Position numbers and translations under genes: made by a program. 64,000 bases of DNA, taken from the NCBI GenBank assembly GCA_034509425.1, contig JAVTVJ010000657.1, positions 186,001 through 250,000 of the forward strand, in the 5' to 3' direction. Positions 13,664 to 26,700 of this stretch are shown here, piece after piece (position 1 is the stretch's first letter; every line of letters starts with the position of its first letter). This stretch comes from Eopsaltria australis (Eukaryota > Chordata > Aves > Passeriformes > Petroicidae). The notes beneath the pieces are model-generated. The model saw nothing but the letters and a program-made list of their open reading frames with translations, searched no databases and was not told the origin of the DNA.

Positions 13664-14272
13664 TGTAATGTTCTACGTTGTAAGCAGTAGGCTAAGACTC
13701 TTATGTATAAAATTTCCTTGCCCTGGGAATAGTAGAAGAAGACTTATGTTGTCAATAATGAAGAAAGGGGATTTCATTGCCACTGTAATAGAAGTGTTCA
13801 TCCTCAAAAAGGCACCTCAATTACCATCATATGTCCATTGGTAATAGCCCTGGGGAAGTTACTGAAGTGGGAAGGGGTCCAGAGAAACAAACTCCTTCGG
13901 GGGGGGGGGGGGGGGCGGGGGGGTGGGGGGATGGTTACTGGGAAGTTGATAACCATGGAAACTATATTTCCTATGGGGAACATGATTGAACAAAAGAAAG
14001 CTTCTCTCCCTGCATGAATTAAGAAAAGAACTATTTTTTTCCAGAGGTGGTGATTTAACTACGGGTCAAAGTGTTACCTTTTGTATGGTCAGTAGGAAAG
14101 AAATGAAAGGGGTGGGGAGGGGGAAAGAGTGTTCTAAAGAGTTTGTGTTGATGCCTGATTATTATTCTTGCTTTAAGTCTTAATAAAATTCTTTTTGTAC
14201 TCCTTAAAGTACAAACTTGCTTTGCCTACCATTAATCCTTATCTCACAACAAAATTAAATAATTTTGGCTAC
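13664..14272 (+). mobile_element. ERV LTR, family B, copy 1
   Basis: From about 13730 to 14272 the sequence aligns by eye with 40.6-41.16 kb (+) and with 22.13-22.8 kb (-). Shared blocks include GAAGAAGA..CTTATG, AGAGGTGGT and the 3' block CTTTGCCT..TAATCCTTATCTCAC. An AATAAA signal is followed by a T-rich stretch near 14180. The LTR is flanked on the left by a polypurine-like tract and on the right by a tRNA-Val-like primer site. A 32-nt G-rich tract interrupts it at 13899-13930. The 65-codon frame at 13986-14183 is within the LTR and not a gene. Confidence 0.72.
13899..13930 (+). repeat. G-rich tract (17 G, C, 7 G, T, 6 G)
   Basis: This is an almost pure G run inside LTR B. It can form G-quadruplexes and is a likely site of length error in sequencing or assembly. 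Confidence 0.9.
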
Positions 14273-14278
14273 AAAATT

Positions 14279-14300
14279 AATGTTTCTACCTAGTTTCGAT
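14279..14300 (+). promoter_or_regulatory. Degenerate primer binding site, tRNA-Val type
   Basis: Directly after the LTR, TGTTTCTACC followed by TAGTTTCGAT matches most of the complement of the vertebrate tRNA-Val 3' end (TGGTGTTTCC and so on). A better copy lies at 41169. tRNA identity is from recall of the tRNA-Val acceptor and T-arm sequence. Confidence 0.5.
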
Positions 14301-14309
14301 CCCCCCATA

Positions 14310-16640
14310 CTTCAAAACTGCAACAACTGACTGATATAGAAATTAATGTTTTACACTGAAATTTACTTTTTTTTTTTTAATGAAATAGCTCTTCCACAGT
14401 TCTCTTTTGGGGAAGGAAAAAAAAAATAATATATAGTGGAATTAATTTCTGGCAGCAAGGAGCACAGCTGAGTGACATTCTGTAAACCGTGCTGAAAATG
14501 GTGAATATTAATATGTTGCTCAAATGGATGCAGTTTGATTTACTGTATGTATTACCTTTGTTAATGACATGCAAACCAGATATGCCATAGTGATTTAGGA
14601 GCAAAAAGGATCCAATTAAAAGTACCTCTATCTTTTATATTACAAAGATTGCCTAACTGTCCTTTTACAGTAAACACTGCCAGATAACAAATCTGCCAAA
14701 TCACTCTACTATACGTCAGAATATTTCTAATCAGCTCTCCACAGTCTCTTTCCCAGTCTAAAACAGATTATTTCCTGCAGCATAGCAAGGAACAATTGAT
14801 CATTTAACACAGTCTTCAACATGTATTCCTACACTCTCCAATTATATGTGTTTAAAAACTCAAACCAAAAATCACATCTCTCTAAACAGTGACTAATATA
14901 CATTAAACTAGCCCAAAGTCCAGTTGAAGGAAATAAGTGTACTGCTTTAAACTGCTAGTTTTACTACTTCATATAAAAAAATTACTGAAAAACAGGGGCA
15001 AATACTGTACATATTGATGAGTTAGCAATTGTGTAGCAGTTGTCTAAGCATGGTCTGCTTAAATAGCAGGTAATACTTGGGGGCAGTAACTGAGCACTTT
15101 ACAGAGGTTCCATCTGTGTGTGGAAAAACACATTTATAAAATATTAGTAATATATTATATGCTAGAAGTGTCTGGTATTCCATATTGTAAGATTGAGCTT
15201 TCACTTGTAACACTTAAATCTTTTAAACTGAAATTTTCCATGCTGAGCTTTAGCCTTAGGATGACCTTTTTTTGAAAATTTAGGGAAAAGCAGCTCAGCT
15301 GCTACCAATAATAAGGCCAGTGACAAACATAAAGTCTTGTCCATGCATGAAAAGTCTAGTAATATTTTGTTTTTTACTAGAGTCCTCATTCATTGGAGGA
15401 GGGGCATGATATGCTGTAAAATGATGGCTTGTAGACCAAGAATAAAACTTACTTCTTTTGAAAACTAGCAAACTTATACACACTTCTGAATGCTCTAAAT
15501 CTTTGAATAATTGCTTTTTATATTTTCTCAGACTTGTGAGAGGACTAAGAATTATTCGAAAGGTTAGATTTGCATGAGGTATGCCTCAGATACTTTCTAA
15601 AAAGGTTAAGTCTCACATACCTAAGCTCCATCTCCTCATGCTAAATCTGTTCTCAAAGGATTGAATTTTATACAGCCAGAGCTCCAGACAAGCAACAGAG
15701 CAAGAAAACAACAGTTCTAATATGTAGGGAGCAGAAAGCTAAACCAAGAAAAACAAGCAATACTATTACATTTCTCAAATTAAATTAATCCATAAAACAT
15801 TGTAAACTGATGTTTTCACAGTCTGTTTTTGCAGTTGCATTTCTGGTGTGTTTTTATCTCTGGCTAGGTAGAGCTCAGTGTTACTCAAACACAACCTTTT
15901 TCTTATTGTAGCTCAAGTAACCAGGAGCCAGAAGCAGTTTTTGCAGGCATTGTTTGAGCAAAAGGTGTATTTGTCAGGAATAAAAGAAACCAGGAGGTGG
16001 GAGGGATAGAAAGCAATTTTTGACAAAGTTCAAGGAAAGGGGAAACAGGATTCTGCAAATCACTGGAGGTGAAAGGGAAAATCAAAGACTGGAAGAATAC
16101 TCTGATTACACAATCTTCTGGGGTTAAATGTAGAACATGGGGACAGCTAACAGGGAGATGAAATTAGGACCTGATGAGGAAGAAGACAGGACTTCACTGA
16201 AAAGTGAGAGATTGAGACTGTGTATATTGAAAAATAGTTAGACAGAAATCAAAAATTGAAGTGAGGCAGAGACAAAGAAAAATTGTGAATAAACAAGCTG
16301 GGATAGGTGAAATCTTTATTGGAAAAAAAGAAATTAAGGGAATGGCTTGAAACACTAAAGTGAACTCTACTCTAAATTTTTGGATTTGAACTCCAGGCCT
16401 GAAACCTCACAATTCTGTTGCTAACCAGTGTCTGTAAAATATGAAAGCAAAATTTTGCATTCATTTCTAGCACTGCACATTGAAGATGACAGTTCCTTAC
16501 TCAGGTGAGCCTTACACAGCCTGTTCAAGTGATGGTCCTGCATGACTGATGGACCCCTAGCATCTTAATGTCAAGGACTTGTGAAGAAAAGAAGGAGGAC
16601 CTTATTGCTACCTGAAAGAAGGTTGTAGCTGGGTAGGGGT
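14310..16640. other. AT-rich stretch without recognisable gene
   Basis: No coding domain or mobile-element boundary was recognised. Short frames on the minus strand around 14.4-15.5 kb have no motif. Confidence 0.5.
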
Positions 16641-16654
16641 CAGTGCCTTCTCCC

Positions 16655-16865
16655 AGGAAGCAAGTGACAGGATGAGAGGAAATGGCCTCTAGTTTCACCA
16701 AGGGAGGTTTAGAACGGATATTAGGGAAAATGTCCTGTCTGAAAGGGTACAAGGCACTGGAATGACCTGCTCAGAAAAGTGGTGAAATCACTGTTCCTGG
16801 AAGTGTTCAAATGGTGTGTGAATGTGGCACTTGGGTACACGGTTTAGTGATAAACACAATTAAAT
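16655..16865 (+). mobile_element. CR1 LINE fragment (3' UTR side)
   Basis: The segment contains phrases characteristic of the end of the CR1 ORF2 region: a 'TTTAGAACGGATATTAGG' block, a 'CACTGGAATGACCTGCTCAG' block and 'GAATGTGGCACTTGGG'. These align with the tails at 27.2, 41.9 and 49.9 kb. The terminal 8-bp repeats are missing, so both ends are truncated. Confidence 0.75.
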
Positions 16866-16869
16866 ACTG

Positions 16870-18503
16870 GTTGTGTAAAAAAGAAAACTGGAACAGCAAT
16901 TATTTCCAGAAGCTGAAAGCCTGTTTGATAAATTAAGGAAAAGAAAGGATGGGTTCATGGTTAAAGCAATAATGATATCCTGGATCCTGTATTCCCTATT
17001 TATATTTTCATGGAATTAAAATGTAAATAAAACATTTTACAAGTAGCCATTAATTATCTAACTTCTCCCTGCACAATTATTTTAAGAAGTGATATGCTGT
17101 CATATTTGCAGCTGAACTTGTTCTTGAATATACAATGAGGTATACCACAACAGTTGTAAGAACTAAAGTTCTTCACATTTCATTTAGACATTCAGAATTA
17201 ATGACAAATTTTGTGCAGAATAATTTTCTGACTCACCTGCTATTTCTATGGGGGGATATTACTACTGCCTTACTTTTATGAATCATTGTGCAAAGAAAGC
17301 AATAGCTATGGAGCATTTAAATAATACCTATGATGGGTGCCATAGCAAAGACTGTATGGAAACAAATGACTCCTTCACAAAAATGAAGGATGAGTACACT
17401 GCAGTAATGAAGAAGGAAAAACAAAAACAGCTAATGATTAGGAGGTCATGTGGAAATCCCTAATCTCTGAAAGAGAGATTCAGTATTTTCTCATAATGCT
17501 GCACACAAAAGCACAGAAAAAAGGTACTCATTACATTTTTCTAGACATCTTTTAATGCTGAAATTATTGTTCTTCAATGCTAATAGCAGTATACATGTAT
17601 TGCATGGAAAGTATAATTTCTAGTTAATACACACTAAAGAACCAACAGCTATCTGCTTAGCTGGTTACTGGATGCCAGCAAGGGGAGTCACGCCCCCATA
17701 CATGTACATGTACCCCCATAATGAAGCATGCAGTTTATTTGTCAATTTTAAAGTTCAGCGTATTCCTTAAAATGATCTGATGCTTTTCCCTTTTCTTCAA
17801 ATTGTATCTCAAGGCAAAATCAATGGAAGGACACTTGAGAGTGTGACAGAGATGAGTTTAGGTGGTCAAATGGCACTCTATAAGCAATAATAAAAATACC
17901 TTCTGAATAATTATATAGACATAGTATATAGTTCTTTAACTTCCTCTTTTTGTACTGCGTACTTTTTTCCCATATTATATATAGCTTGGACCAAACTGTT
18001 AGGGGCACGGACTCTATTTTTGCACTTAGAACAATCCATGAATGGAACATCCATCAGCTGTGGCCCCTAGGTACTGTTGTCATAATAAAAGCCTGTGCAG
18101 CTGTTTAGGTGACTACTGTAATATTAATAAATGTCTCAATTTTTCAGAAAATATCTTGTACATATTTTTCTTCTTGGGCTTCAAATGCTATGGAAATAGT
18201 GTCTTTTTCAGTTTTTTCCCATGCTTCTTTTGTAGTCTGGTAAGAACAGGGAAGAGCCAAGGCAGTACAAAGCACAGCTCAAATGGATATCTGGAATGCT
18301 TGATTACGGACATTTGCATGACTAGATGTAGAGTTATGGATTCTTCAAGAGTTTCATGAGATTTTATCTCATGAGGAGGAATTTTGAAGATATTTATCAA
18401 CCTAGACCAATCATCATTTCAGGATCAAAGTCTTAGAAGTGTGTATATGGACAAGATTCCATCAGGACTTAGCAAAACAAGTCTGCAATTTTGAGGAGGA
18501 CTT

Positions 18504-18539
<36 letters not shown>

Positions 18540-19236
18540 TGCGTGTGTGCGTGCCAAAGCAAACTTCAGATTAGGAACAACTAGATATGACTTGAAAAAA
18601 ACTCCAAGTAGATTTATCTTGTGGCTACAATCTGAAGCTTCATATTCATAGCAATATGAATTAAACTGTTAAATATAAATATTACACATGGCCACTAGTA
18701 CTGAAATCTTGATTAAAAGTAGAGAAAAACTTCAACATTTTAGTGAAAAAAAGAGCAAAAAACAATGATACTTCAAAGTATGAACTGTGTAGATTGTTAA
18801 TTTTTCTTATTTAAAATTTCTAATTTTTTGTACTTTATTAATAATTGTGTGGATAAAGAGTTTAACCAGAGTGCAATCTCATCATTGTCAACAGAATCAA
18901 TAAGTTTGGACATTGTTAATTTTGGTTTGCAAGTAATATTGTTCTTGTTTGCTCCTCCTCTCCTGTATGTGTGGAACCATCTAGACAGTTGGCTCTGGAA
19001 AGGTAGATTTAAAGGGATGAAGATATACTTGTTGAAGAAGAGAGGAGGGGAGGATGAGAAAGATAAATGAGATATGGGGAGAGAAACCTTATAAAAAAGA
19101 AGTTTAAGAAAACCCTAACAGTCATAGTTTATTGGTCCTGACTAATCAGCATCCCCTAACAGTAAGAAGAAATTGCAGAAATTAGGATATATTTCAGACT
19201 TACCAGCCATGAAAAAAGCTGACAAATTTGGAGTAA
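16870..19236. other. AT-rich stretch without recognisable gene
   Basis: Only a GT microsatellite (18.51 kb) stands out. The 105-codon frame near 18042-18359 lacks any recognisable motif and is not called. Confidence 0.5.
18509..18538. repeat. (GT)n microsatellite
   Basis: About fifteen GT dinucleotides in a row are seen directly, continued by imperfect GTGTGC units. Confidence 0.95.
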
Positions 19237-19241
19237 GTACT

Positions 19242-19806
19242 TGTGGTAGTTTGAAAGCAAATCAGTGAGAGACTCAAAGTCAGAACTACAATTTAATAGA
19301 AAAATTAAAATAAATGCAATAGTACAAAAACACTGACAGAGTCAGAATACAACCTGACACCCTGTCGGTCAGGTTGGTAGTAGTCCACTTAGAAGGTGGC
19401 TGCAGTCCTCTGGGAGTGATAGATGTGGTTCTGTTGAAGCAGTGATCCTGTGAAAGGTGTAGTTCTCCTCTGAAGGTCCAGTGGTGGTGTTCCTCTGGGA
19501 ATCCAGTGGAAAAGCTGACTTGTGGTGTTTCAAATTCCAGTTTTTATCCAGATAGGGATGCATTGGTCCCTCACCCTGGGCGGAGCATCTCACAATGGGA
19601 TGATGGAGTTTATCAGTGGGACTCAATGGCCCATTGACCGGAGCCATTAGGGATGAGCAAAGCAAAGTGCCCCACCTGGCTCCAACATCTGGCCCATTAG
19701 AAAACATGTCCCGGACCCATGAGGGATGAGCCAGGAACACTGCCCCACCCGGCCCCAACATCCCATGAAGATGGTGATAGAATACATTCCATTGTAACCT
19801 AAGACA
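19242..19806 (-). mobile_element. Solo LTR, family C
   Basis: On the minus strand the element starts TGTCTTAGG and ends CTACCACA. It is flanked on the plus strand by GTACT (19237-19241) and GTGCT (19807-19811), a 5-bp target duplication with one mismatch. The U3 part has two related segments built around 'GGGATGAGC' and 'CCCACC..GGC'. The downstream part is AT-rich with an ATTAAA-type signal. No internal retroviral sequence adjoins it. The 130-codon minus frame across it is LTR sequence and not a gene. Confidence 0.78.
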
Positions 19807-19811
19807 GTGCT

Positions 19812-20950
19812 ATTTAGTGCTATCAGCTTAACAGATATCCTAGAGAAAAGTACATTGAAATGAAGGCACTGCAACTTTGAGCACTAGATCTGGACCTACA
19901 TAAAAAAGCAATTTCCCAAAAAAAGTTTATTAATTTTTAATATGCCTTAAGAGGAAAGAATAAACTAGCAAAAATGGAGCAAATGGAAATAATCACGCCT
20001 CCACCAACTGAAACTTGATCAAATGTAAATTACTCCAGATGAAAGAGGTAAGTTTCACATTACCAGAGATGAGCACAAAAAACCAAAAAGACCTTACTGT
20101 GAAATTAATAACTTTTGCAAAGTTGTAGTGGCCAAGTGTGTTCCAGAGAGCTTTCCTTCTGCCTCACTCAAATCAAATCTTTCTAAAAGTCTCCTGTTTT
20201 CAGTACATAAGTACTTCATGACAAATTCAAAACAGAGAGCTCAGAACAGTCAAATGCACATTAAAGTTACTGAATTAGCTCTAAGAGTATATACATCAAC
20301 TCAAGACACTTACATAGACCAAAGTAGATTTTGAGCCTAATTAAAATAGCAGCTTTTTTCTTTTTTTCTGATCTTTTAAGACCTGCTAAATATTCAGTTC
20401 TTGGGGTTTTTTTAGACTCAGTTTCCTCACCATGAAGAGAATTTTGATTAATGCATCACAATATAATAAACACCCTGAATTATGCTGTGAATTATGTCCT
20501 GCAGATTCTATGACTGCAGGACATGCAACTGCATAGATGTCCAGTGTAATTCAGCATGTTGAGCTTTGAGTAGACTACAGTGGTAATTTCTGAGCCAAAT
20601 CTATATGTACACTTTTCATTTGCATTTCACTTTGATGTTTCTGTTTTAGTAATTTTCATATACTACACCTTGCCAAACATACCAGATTTACCTGATTCCT
20701 CAGTCAAATCATGAATTATTAAAGTATTGTCTGAAGAGCTTTGTGTATTTCTTGAAGGTGTCTTGAATTTAGAGTCTATTTAACCTATATCAAAAGAGAG
20801 TTCACTTGGTTTCTCAAAGAAGTTTCTAGAGTTCTGTAGCACCTGCATTACAATGGACATGCATGCTAACAGCATGGCATGATGTCTTAAGATTTTGCTT
20901 TTTGTATTTTCCACATCAGTACTGCTTTAGTGTGTAACTCTAAAACTCCA
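19812..20950. other. AT-rich stretch without recognisable gene
   Basis: Nothing with a recognisable domain, repeat boundary or RNA fold was found. Confidence 0.5.
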
Positions 20951-20954
20951 TAGC

Positions 20955-21330
20955 CTGTCCGCTACTGTTCTACCATTTTATTCAGACAAAACCATTCCTC
21001 TCTAGGCCTGGGTTTCAAGGACACCCTATATGTCCAAAGCCACAAAAATGTAAACAACCGTGGACAGCAGTGAAAGAAGGGAGAAAAACAGGGAATGGGA
21101 CTCCAGTACCTGAAGATGTAATTGGACAATAGACTTCTGATATGAAGATGGACCGAAGGTATATCTGCCCGAAAAACATTTGCTAGGTGTCCATTTTAGG
21201 TGCAGTCCCTGCGAGACCTTGCATTGCCCAAAGTGTACCCTGTAAAGGCCTTTTTAATAAATACTTCCTTTATTCTTTTAACTCTGTCTAGCTTCTGTTC
21301 CAGGTCAGCCTTCTCAAGGCATCAGCCCAA
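20955..21330 (+). mobile_element. Candidate solo LTR (family D)
   Basis: The region has LTR-like architecture: a mixed-composition upstream part, AATAAATAC near 21260 followed by a CT-rich U5-like end and AAGGCATCA. I found no target duplication and no second copy in the window, so both boundaries are approximate and the call is tentative. Confidence 0.4.
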
Positions 21331-21334
21331 TTGT

Positions 21335-22125
21335 GGAAAAATCTGTACTTCTCTTTTATTTTCAAAATGAATTACTAATCATTCAAAAAAACATCTGCTT
21401 CAAAAATATTTATATGTACATAATCAGACCAGTTCAAATGTCTTTTTAGATGCATTTGAAAGACTGTATTTCAGATTTCAACTTCTAATAACAGAATGAA
21501 ATATTGATGTTTCCATGTTTTTTTATAAGAAGCATTTCAGCAATGCAGAAGTGATAGCTTGCGAGAGGACAGGGGCAGTTTTGAGATTTCTTTGGGAAAC
21601 TGACTTTGATGAAACAGCATTTTCTGCCAGGAAAAAAATAAACAGGAAGAAATTTACTGAAAGTTATAATTATCTTACAAACTTTTTAAAAAATTAGTTT
21701 TTAAGTCCTTCATCTATTATATCACGTGGAAACTCCTGAAAAGTGGAAAAAAAGTTGCTAAAATGCAGCTCATTCTTCAAAATAAGTACTGTGATTGAGA
21801 ACTCCTGTCAGTAGCAGCTACAGAACAAGGAAAATATGTAAGGTCTCTTATATACGTCACAGGGTTTTCTGCTAGGAGAATTTTGCTCTAAATATCTAAT
21901 ATGTGAGTAGCCTATCTTACTAGCATTTGAATTTATCCTTCTTTATTTCTTTAAACTCGGCTTTAGAGCAAATATGAGATTAGATTGAACTATGAGGCCA
22001 ATGCCCTGTGTTTTCTGCTTTGGATTACATGACACAGAGTACTCATAACTAAGAGACAGAATGAGAGCAACAACCTCTTGGACCTCAAATTTGATATCCA
22101 GAAGTGTATTTTACAATAATAACAT
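21335..22125. other. AT-rich stretch without recognisable gene
   Basis: No feature recognised. Confidence 0.5.
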
Positions 22126-22127
22126 AC

Positions 22128-22812
22128 TATAGTGATTTCAGTTCGCCCATCCGAGTTTCTGGCCAACCACCACTTATCAAAATTTATTCAATTTTGCTGT
22201 GACATAAGGATTAGGAGTAGGTAAAGCAAGAGTAAACTCTACAGAATATAGACAAAGTTTATTAATAAACAAAAAAAAAAGGAAAGAAAAAACCAGAACA
22301 AAACCCTCAGAACACCCCTCCCCCCTCCACCTCTCCATTTCTTTCCCCCTGACAACACACAAAAAGACAACACTTCAACTTTCAGTCAGTTTACCACCTT
22401 TAAAACAGTCTTTTCTCAGTTCATCCAGGGAGAGAAGTTTCTCTTTTTTATACCATGGACTTCTCTGGAAGAAAATACAGTTTTTATGGTTTTCAGCCTC
22501 ACAACCAGCAGCCAACCGGGAGGAAAAATCTGCTTGTTGTGGAAGATCTCTCCCCCCACATCACTAGCCTTCCCACAGCTACTGCAGGGGGATGATAACA
22601 ATCCACGGGGTACCCTTTTAAGGATGAGCAGTTCTATTATAGCAGCAAAGAAATCCCTGTCTTTATTACTGGCAAGTTCCCCAGCATTCCCTGGTGCAAG
22701 GGACAATTCACAGCCTCTTTGTCTCTACTCAAGCTTCTCATCAGGCTGCACTTACTTCAGCATCTGCTTATCTCTACACAGGTGCCTTGGCTCACTGGCT
22801 GTAGTTAGAACA
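22128..22812 (-). mobile_element. ERV LTR, family B, copy 2 (solo)
   Basis: On the minus strand the 3' part matches copies at 14.2 and 41.1 kb: TTAATAAACTTTG, then CTTTACCTACTCCTAATCC, then a block ending CACTATA. The U3 side shares the pyrimidine-rich AAGATCTCTCC segment. Beyond the end there is no tRNA-Val-like primer site, unlike the other two copies, which fits a solo LTR. No matching target duplication was found. The frames of 96 and 142 codons across it are shadows. Confidence 0.65.
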
Positions 22813-22929
22813 TCAGATCCCCCCCTTTGGACTATTTTTCTCATATATTACAGGGAAGTTATTAGCTTAGTCCCAACCACAGTTTCACAACAGAATTTTC
22901 AGCTTCATTATTGATGCACTTCTCATGCT

Positions 22930-23072
22930 CCTCCCTCTAGGTGTCAGCTCTGCTTCCCTCACTGACTTAAGAGTCTCTTTGCTGTGTTTCTGTAGGTGTC
23001 CTCACTCTTTCCTCTCTCTGTGCAGGGAAGGATGGGTGTCTGGAAGTTTCATCCAGGCATGGAGAGGGTTAA

Positions 23073-23109
<37 letters not shown>

Positions 23110-23720
23110 CCCTGTGACAATCACATGGTCTCTGCCAGGCTGTTTGAAAAGTCTACGCTGCGTGGCAGAAGCAGTCAGAGTCTTGGTGACCTTGCTCTGC
23201 GAAGCTGGCTCAGCCCGGTGGGGCTGGTCCAGCCCGGGGTGACAGAGCAGGGCCAGGCCCGAGTTGGAGGGAGCCAGCCCAGCCCTTGCCTGGCCTGGAT
23301 CAGGGACCAGGCCCTATCTAGTGTAGCTGACATGTTGGCTGAACTGTATCAGCTGAGAGTTCAGGCAGGTTCCTCCCCCACAGCCAGCTCCAGCTGCACT
23401 GCTGTTCCAAACCTCCCTTCCCCCCCTCCTCCCTCTGGGGTGGGTGGGGGGAAAGGTCCAGTCTTACCAGACAGAGAAGCAAGGAACCTGCTTCTCTCTG
23501 AAAAGCAGGAAGGCCAAGAGGAAGAAATCTAAAGGGTCCTCTGCTTATATATGGTTTCTGCCTCTAAGGTGGATCAACTTTTAACTGGTTGGTATGCATA
23601 TCAATATTCAAAAATAGCTGGTTATTTGTTCTCTCTCTCAGGAAGGAAGTTGTATTACTTCCTGTAGCATGGGTCACTTCTAAGATTGACAGCTCATTGG
23701 CCAACCTAACTGGTTTTTTT
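22930..23720 (+). repeat. Unclassified interspersed repeat R, copy 1
   Basis: It aligns in inverted orientation with 36620-37405. Shared blocks in order are a GTGTCARCTCT start, CACTGAC..AGAGTCTC, AGGTGTC.TCAC, GTTTCATC, a GC-rich centre with repeated GCTGGGC/GCCAGG phrases, and a 3' block TTATA..TGGTT..ATCAATA followed by GTCACTTCT. The 178-codon frame here and the 162-codon frame in the partner copy do not share a protein, so neither is a conserved gene. It may be an LTR of a further ERV family. No target duplication was identified. Confidence 0.6.
23075..23107. repeat. (TC)n microsatellite
   Basis: About sixteen CT units lie inside repeat R. The partner copy at 37.27 kb has only a short non-expanded TCTCTTGC at the same place. 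Confidence 0.95.
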
Positions 23721-23744
23721 ATTGCAGGATTTTATTCTTGACGC

Positions 23745-26700
23745 AGTGTACCACACAGAACCTATAACTTTCACTGAGACACGCAGGCTGGAGCTGCTCA
23801 GTAGCCAGTGTGCCTAAGCATCTCAAAAGTGAAGGAGAGTTCCAAGAGGTAAAACTCCAAAACAAGCAGAAAATTGTTTTGTTTTGATTCATACTACAAA
23901 AGTCCACACAGAGTGCTCAACAGGACTGGGGAGGGAAATAACGGCAGGCCAGCTACTTTGTCTGGAAAGCTAGGGCTGCCTTCTGCTCTGGATGTTAGAT
24001 GCTTTTTAATGTCAGCAAGTTATTGGGTGGAATGACACAATCTTGAACTCTGGGACCAGGTCAGGTTAGTAGACTAGTGTGAATATGTCAAGATCAAAGT
24101 GGCAAAATTCTTAATTCAGTTGATCTCTGAAACTCTTGAAAGAAGAGGTGTGTCTGCTGTTTGGTGTTAGGTGCTTGCAGCTTAATGCCATCAGCTTGAT
24201 TTCAGCACCTATTCCCAATTGTATCACATACAGTCATGTGTGCTCACGCTAGACACAGACCTAAATGTGAAAAAAATCCATAAAAGAATGCATAATTTTT
24301 TTAGACAACAGACTTTTCACTACCATTTGTATCTTCCATGTCTCACAGTAGAAACAGAGTCCCCCAAGCAGAATTTTTTTCTCTCTCTCATAGGAAACAA
24401 GACACTCAACAGTTCCAGATTTTGTATTCTCGAAAAAGAAACAGCTCTACAAGAAAATTTGGTAATTATATTTTATCTTTATACTAATTAAACCAGGCCT
24501 AAGAACCCCAAGCCATTAGAGAACTTGTGAATTACTGACATATTTGAAAAGGTGTCATACTTAATTTTCATTCCTGAATCCATGAATGCTTTGAAAAACT
24601 ACTTTGCACCTGTTTCTTGTGACAGACAGGGTGAATAGAAAAGAGCTTTGATCTTTTTATAAAGACTATGTGGGGTGCTCTACTTTTAAGAGTTTTGATC
24701 TTGTATAAGCCTGTTAGGAGAATTTCTGGAATTTAAAAATGGCAGAAGGATGCCCTAAGATATAACCTGTCTGCTAGTCACAAGCTCAGTACTGACACTA
24801 TTTAGGAACATGCTTTTCCAACAATGGGATTGTAAATTGTTGGTAGTGCAGCAGAATTACTGTGCCACTGTAGAACACAAATTTTGCAAAATACATAGCA
24901 GTTTTACAGGAAAGATTACACAAAATATCACCTCAGATTTGGATACATCTAAGTTTTTATAGTTCACCACCAGAATATAATGCTGGAGAATAACAAAGTC
25001 TATAATAACAAAATAAAAAAATATAATAACAATATAATAACAAAAAAGTCTCATTCACAAAAACCTCTAAAGGGATCTGAAAGGGGTAAAAAAAAATTAG
25101 GGCAGAACTTAGATCTGCTTTCATGTATACGCCAAGGTTTCTTTTGGAGCTGGCATTTATCCTACCATCTTTGTTCCTAGGATTAAGTCTAAAAATAGCC
25201 ACTAACATCTAACAATACTCTAGACAAACATTCTAGTTACAAACTACCCTGCTAGCATCAAAATTGTGACCAAAAACCTTATGAATGTTTGATTTTTTAA
25301 ATTAAATAAAGCAGGTAACGTCTTACCTGCTGATGTTTCCAATTCTGCCAGTTAAACTGCTTTAGAAAACAAGGAACTGAATATGGAAATTGAGGAAAGC
25401 TATAAGCAGAAATTATGACCTTTAAGATAACACATTTTTACCTCCCTACTGAGCACAGTTAAAGATAACCACAAGTTACTGTGCTCAGTAGAAGCATGGT
25501 CACTTTTCCACTCTCACTCTGCCAAATACTCAGACCAAGGGAAGAACACAATTGGGACCAGTGAAACAGAGTAAAAATGAATGCAAAAACATCCATAAAG
25601 AGCGAATTCCATTTTAATAGACCATTTCTAAAAACATACAGGGTTCAAGGGCTAAACTTTTGACAAAGGATAAAATGAAAATGAACAGCTGGAAAATATA
25701 TTTAAAATTAGCATATTTCTGTGTATTCCTCTCTTGGGCCTCAATTCAAATCCAATTACATTCAGTGCTAACACTAACAATTACTTCAGTGGCTTTGGAC
25801 AGGAATCTTATTGACTCCAGCTTGTTACACTGATATATATACAGCACCTTGACTCCAGCTAATGGAATCCCTTAAGGATTTTTGAAAGGCAAAGAGTTGA
25901 GTACCCTCAACTTTCCTGAGAGTGCGTGCTTATGATTCCACACCGTACTGCCTCCCATCCATGAGAACAAGAACAAAACTTGGTTTGTTTTGTTGTAAGT
26001 GCCAGCTTCTATTGAACTGAATTCCACATCTTGCAAGCCTTTTTTTGTACTGGAATCTGGCTTGTGAAAGGGAACTGCTTAGCTATCTATTTTAGACTAC
26101 AAGTTAAAATAAAGAAAAAAATAAAAAAATGGTGGTGGGACAGTATTGATTTATTGGCTAGTAGGAGGCAACAGATGTTGGTGCTTAACCACAATTCCCT
26201 GCTGTCAGAGCCACACTAAAATGGAATAAATGGCAAAAGAACCTGATTCTGAACCATTAGCCAACATGTCTTATTTGGACCAGTCAGTAAATGTCACTAG
26301 GACACCAGTCCAGAGCAAATGTTTGTGTTTGGATTTAATGAATTGCAGGATATTAGATGGCAAAACAGTACTGTTTCTATCTTTGCATTTCCTTGGATAC
26401 TGCAACAAAACAGTCTAAAAAGCCATTAGAATGACGCTTCAACTGAATATGTTTTAGTTTTAGAAGTCCTGCTTTGGAAGGAACACAAAAAAATCTTCTC
26501 GAGGAGTATTTTCATATTTGAGAATGGACTTATGATTTATTTCAAGGGGAATCCATCTAGTGGTTCACATTGTTATTAAACATTTACGATGTTCCCAAGT
26601 CATTCAACATGGATTCTTTCATACAGATGGTACGAAAAACAACTGTGTACTTCATATAGATTTTCATTTGCTGCTTTTCGATAGAGACCTTCCAGTTCTT

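Noticed and set aside
23000..23532. 178-codon plus-strand frame as a protein gene
   Set aside because: It begins in a CT microsatellite, and the homologous repeat at 36.6-37.4 kb does not conserve the protein. It is repeat-derived.
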